Origin: Bugula neritina
Lineage: Eukaryota; Bryozoa; Gymnolaemata; Cheilostomatida; Bugulidae
NCBI GenBank assembly: GCA_964035545.1
Contig: OZ037766.1
Span: 32,371,773-32,435,772, forward strand
Direction of reading: 5' to 3'
Length of the DNA: 64,000 nucleotides
The position numbers and the translations under genes were made by a program. This document shows, piece by piece, positions 24,801 through 30,800 of the stretch. The first letter of the stretch is position 1, and each line of letters starts with the position of its first letter. The notes under the pieces were generated by a model that saw only the letters and a list, made by a program, of their open reading frames with translations, did not search any database and was not told the DNA's origin.

Positions 24801-27800
24801 TGTTGTTGTCGGGCAGCTCCACGGAGAACCCAACTCAGAACTCATTTGTGAACACCAACTACGAGATACAGCTGGCTGATGACATCATGACTTACTACCA
24901 GTGGCTCTTCTCTGTAAGTGTAGGGGTTGTGTAAGTGGTGGGAGGGGGGTTGTGTTCGTCGTGGGAGGGGTCCTGTAAGGGGTGGGAGGGGTTATGTTAG
25001 TAGTGGGAGGGTTGTATAAGTAGTGGGAGGGGTTATGTAAGTGGTGGGAGGGGTTCTGTTAGTAGTGGGAGGGGTTCTGTTAGTAGTGGGAGGGGTTCTG
25101 TTAGTAGTGGGAGGGGTTCTGTTAGTAGTGGGAGGGGTTCTGTTAGTAGTGGGAGGGGTTCTGTTAGTAGTGGGAGGGGTTCTGTTAGTAGTGGGAGGGG
25201 TTCTGTTAGTAGTGGGAGGGGTTCTGTTAGTAGTGGGAGGGGTTCTGTTAGTAGTGGAAGGGGTTCTGTTAGTAGTGGAAGGGGTTCTGTTAGTAGTGGT
25301 GGCAGGGGTTCTGTAAGGGGGCGGTTCCGGTCATGAACTCTTTCAAGAAATCTGCTAGCTGAGTTCATCACTGTCTTATTTTCCTTGGCCTTAGTTTTAG
25401 TAACTCAATTTTTCCATTTAGATGTTGGTTAATTTTTGCTTCAAGTTCTCTAATAGTCGGCTAGCGAATGTTGATAAAGAAATTATTATTATAGAGATCA
25501 TTGGCTAATGAGTCATTTTACTTCCTTAACCTCTGCTGTTAGTCACATGACCTCTGGTAGTAGTCACATGACCTCTGGTAGTAGTCACACGGTCTGTGGT
25601 TTTGTGTGTACTGAAATACCCAGCGAAGAGTTACAGATGCCGAGGTGTTGGTCATGTGATCATGTCTTGTAGATTGAAGAAGAGGAACTGGAAAAAGAAA
25701 ACAAAATCCAGGCTAAAATAGAAGAGATCAAAAGCCTGGCACCCCAGACAGCTGCACCGTGTGAAGAGTTCATATTAGGGATATACGTGTTCAACAATAT
25801 GGGGGAGCCTATCAATGCAAAGGTCTGTTTTATTTTCACTAGTTTGTGTGAAGGTGGTATAAATCTAAAAATAGACAGACAAATATAATTATAGTATTGC
25901 GTATCAGGTTTCTTGTATCTTTTCATGGTAATATTTAGGCTATTTAGTAATGTAACTTCAGAGGTCTATGAGATAATTTTGTCTTTCTAAAGGTCTCGGC
26001 GCAGAAGACGGCCTCTGAGATTGTTGCAGACGTGGCGAGTGCCCAGCGAATCCCTCGAGCCGATGGATATTCTCTGTTTGAAATTGTCTGCTCAGGGGAA
26101 TTGGAGCGTCCCCTGAGTGAGAGAGAAAAGGTGCTTACTATACGTTCTCTGAGTTTCATATATTGTTTATACATGCGTGTGTGTTACTATAGTTGTGTGA
26201 AGTAGATATCGCAGAATAATATAGTAACTATCGTCACTATAATACTCTAGTAGATGTCTTATAAAATCATATAAGCAATTAGGTTTTCTTTTTAAATCAT
26301 TTCCAGATTTTGTGCTGTAATAGTCTTTGAGCACACTAATTTTTGTGGCGGCAGCAGTTACTACGGTTACGTCAGTTACTATGGTTACAGCAGTTACTTT
26401 CTGTTGCATATAGGTTTTGTCAACTACGCTAGCTCAAACAAGCTGGAGTGTGGAACATACGAAGGGAAATTATCTTTGTGTAAAAGAAGACGCACTCAGA
26501 CACTGTATAGAGCATACGGTAACGTAGTACAATATACGGCATAGTGCAGCGTAGTACAATATACGATATAGTGTTACGTAGTACAATATAAGGATTATTG
26601 CACAAATAATTTGGTCAGGTATTACATTGTAATGTATATCACAATATATTATATTACATATATCACAATATATTATATTACATATATCACAATATATTAT
26701 ATTACATGTATCACAATATATTATATTACATATATCACAATATATTATATTACATATATCACAATATATATTACATATATCACAATATATTATATTACAT
26801 ATATCACAATATATTATATTACATATATCACAATATATTATATTACATGTATCACAATATATTATATTACATATATCACAATATATTATATTACATATAT
26901 CACAATATATATTACATATATCACAATATATTATATTACATATATCACAATATATTATATTACATGTATCACAATATATTATATTACATATATCACAATA
27001 TATTATATTACATATATCACAATGTATATTACATATATCACAATATATTATATTACATATATCACAATGTATTATATTACATATATCACAATATATTATA
27101 TTACATATATCACAATATATATTACAGTCAGGTCCAGATATATCTCGGTTCACTGAGCTACAATTTAGTGACAAAAGAAGTTGGAAGAAAATGTACTTTG
27201 AGTTAAGCTCGTCACAACTCATATGTTATAAAGACAGAAACAATAACAAGGTCTACGAGTGGAACATCACCGATATCTCCATATACATTGGTGTGGAGAA
27301 GAAGCGCAAACCTCCCACTCTGTACGTCCAACACCATTTCCTGTTGTACTGTCTTTAAAACCATTCAGACTGTTTGACATATTTCCGTGTAGTAAGTTAT
27401 ATGTTCCAGTGTTCCAACACATGTCTTCTATATTCTAGTTATGGCATCACATTCCTGTCGTCTACTGATGATAAGTCAAAGTACAAGGATTCCCCGTTCT
27501 TTGGAAAGAGCATCTGCTTTGCAACAGACGAGGATATGTTTACATGGCTCTCCTCTATTTACTACACCCAGGTTTGCTCTCTCTCTCTCCTCTATTTACT
27601 ACACCCAGGTTTGCTCTCTCTCTCTCCTCTATTTACTACACCCAGGTTTGCTCTCTCTCTCTCCTCTATTTACTACACCCAGGTTTGCTCTCTCTCTCTC
27701 CTCTATTTACTACACCCAGGTTTGCTCTCTCTCCTCTATTTGCTACACCCAGGTTTGCTCTCTCTCCTCTATTTGCTACACCCAGGTTTGCTCTCTCTCC

Positions 27801-30800
27801 TCTATTTACTACACCCAGGTTTGCTCTCTCTCTCTCCTCTATTTACTACACCCAGGTTTGCTCTCTCTCCTCTATTTACTACACCCAGGTTTGCTCTCTC
27901 TCCTCTATTTACTACACCCAGGTTTGCTCTCTCTCTCTCCTCTATTTACTACACCCAGGTTTGCTCTCTCTCTCTCCTCTATTTACTACACCCAGGTTTG
28001 CTCTCTCTCCTCTATTTGCTACACCCAGGTTTGCTCTCTCTCCTCTATTTACTACACCCAGGTTTGCTCTCTCTCTCTCCTCTATTTACTACACCCAGGT
28101 TTGCTCTCTCTCCTCTATTTACTACACCCAGGTTTGCTCTCTCTCCTCTATTTGCTACACCCAGGTTTGCTCTCTCTCTCCTCCTTTACTCGAGATTCAA
28201 CACTCTCTATTTATTCTAGTCTAATATCTACTTGTCTAATATTATCTACTTGTCTAATATTATCTACTTGTCTAATATTATCTACTTGTCTAATATTATC
28301 TACTTGTCTAATAATATCTACATGTCTAATATTATCTACTTGTCTAATATCTACTTGTCTAATAATATCTACTTGTCTAATATCTACTTGTCTAATATTA
28401 TCTACTTGTCTAATACCTACTTGTCTAATATCTACTTGTCTAATATCTACTTGTCTAATATTATCTACTTGTCTAATAATATCTACATGTCTAATATTAT
28501 CTACTTGTCTAATATTATCTACTTGTCTAATAATATCTACATGTCTAATATTATCTACTTGTCTAATATCTACTTGTCTAATAATATCTACTTGTCTAAT
28601 ATCTACTTGTCTAATATTATCTACTTGTCTAATATCTACTTGTCTAATATTATCTACATGTCTAATATTATCTACTTGTCTAATATCTACTTGTCTAATA
28701 TTATCTACTTGTCTAATACCTACTTGTCTAATAATATCTACTTGTCTAATATCTACTTGTCTAATATTATCTACTTGTCTAATATCTACTTGTCTAATAT
28801 CTACTTGTCTAATATTATCTACTTGTCTAATAATATCTACATGTCTAATAATATCTACTTGTCTAATATTATCTACTTGTCTAATATTATCTACTTGTCT
28901 AATATTATCTACTTGTCTATTGAACTGTTGATTCTATTCTCACATCACGTTTCTCTAGTAAAACTAAACCTACTTTGCTGATTGTTTAGGAATGTTTCAT
29001 GGCTGGGAATTTGGTAATTATGAGACTTCAACTATTTGCTAATTATAAGCTTGTTTCAGTTGCACTTATTCACTGATTTAGTATTTGATTGTTTTATTCA
29101 GCTTTCTGTCAACAAATTGAGTATTTTCTCTTTACTTAATCATCTAATAAGACACTTGACAGTTCTAACACATGGCAGGTTGATGAGTGAAAGTAATTTC
29201 TCTTCTTCCATCGTTTGATCAACTACCTTGTCACTCCACTACTCAGTCACTTACTTAACTACCTAATTACTCCTAACTACTTTTATCACTCTTAACTACT
29301 CACTCTCCTTCAGCTTATCACTTACACAAGTTTATTCACTTTTTACTGAGTAAAATAAACTCATCCGCACTAAACAATGCGCTCTTGTGTAAAGATCGCT
29401 CTGTCTACTCACACCTGTACAGTATATAGTATATAGTACAGTATACTGTATACAGTATATAGTATATAGTATACAGTATATAGTATATAGTGTAGTTATA
29501 ATACAGTATATAGTATAGTTATAGTACAGTATATAGTATAGTTATAGTACAGTATATAGTATAGTTATAGTATACAGTATATAGTATATAGTATAGTATA
29601 CAGTGCATAGTACAGTCTATAGTACAGTATATAGTATACAGTATATAATACAGTATATAGTACAGTATATAGTATACAGTATATAGTATACAGTATATAG
29701 TACAGTATACAGTATATAGTACAGTATATAGTATATATATAGTACAGTTATAGTATAGTTATAGTATAGTTATAGTATAGTTATAGTATAGTCTTGTAAC
29801 TAATTACAGAGTCACGACAGAACACCCCCACAGACGTTACTTCCTTCCTCACAGATCGCCATGTCTTCCAGCGCATCCGAACGGGTAAGTTCTTATTCCT
29901 CCACTTTTGGTTTCTGTTTTCAAATGAGTTCTACAGAAATATCTCAGTTTCTTCCAGTTAAAACTTTTTATTAAGGGCACATCGAGAATGGCGAAGCTTG
30001 TTAAGTTTGTTCGCCCTCGTTCAGGGGCGTATAAACTCTGTAAGTGTTTGAGTAGTGTACAGTGCACCCTAATGTACTTTAGATGCATTTACATCTGTGT
30101 AGCTTTAGAGTTAGTGCACAACACCCTGTGTGGTCTTGGAGTGGTATTAGTGTAAACACTACCTACATGTGTGGTGTTAGTGTAAACACTACCTACATGT
30201 GTGGTATTAGTGTGAACACTACCTACATGTGTGGTCTTGTAGTAAGTGCACTGTAGTATTATATACTGTAGGGTCCCATAGCACTGTTCAAGGTAAACCC
30301 TTCAACTCTATGTTTGTTCCTCAGCAACTTTTTATTAATTTATTTCTGTTCGTTTTTTACTTCTTCAGTCTCTCCTGAATTCCTTATTGCTTCCCCTTGC
30401 ATTTTCATCTCGCAAATTGTGTATACATTTATACCTAATCATATTCTACTGTTTATTGCATGGGTGAATGGGGCCTACTTGATGTTTTATGCATGACTGT
30501 AAATTGTGAAACATAATTTGTTTAAACTTTGCTATGAAAAATCCGCTCAGTTTTAATCTGAATTCCAATTTAACATTTTGTGAAGGCGAGCACTTAACTG
30601 GAATGAGATAACTCCCATTTAAGTTGAGGCACCTCTGTGTTATAGTTTCACTTAGTAATAAACGAGTGTAGACACTCCACGTCGATGTTTATAATGTTTT
30701 ATAAAGTTATATTTGTGAGTGAATATTTACTGCAATCTATTAGTGTGATTTTTTATTTACTCAGAATTACTGGAGATAAAGTACAGTAGTTTGATGGATT

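Noticed and set aside
25033-25371. - strand frame of LTEPLPL repeats and + strand frame of VVGGVLL repeats
   Set aside because: Both are translations of the 21-bp array in intron 29 with no splice or start context.
27441-28931. 496-codon open frame in the ct-rich and acttgtctaat arrays
   Set aside because: It is in a different frame from the ARAP exon and consists only of tandem repeats.
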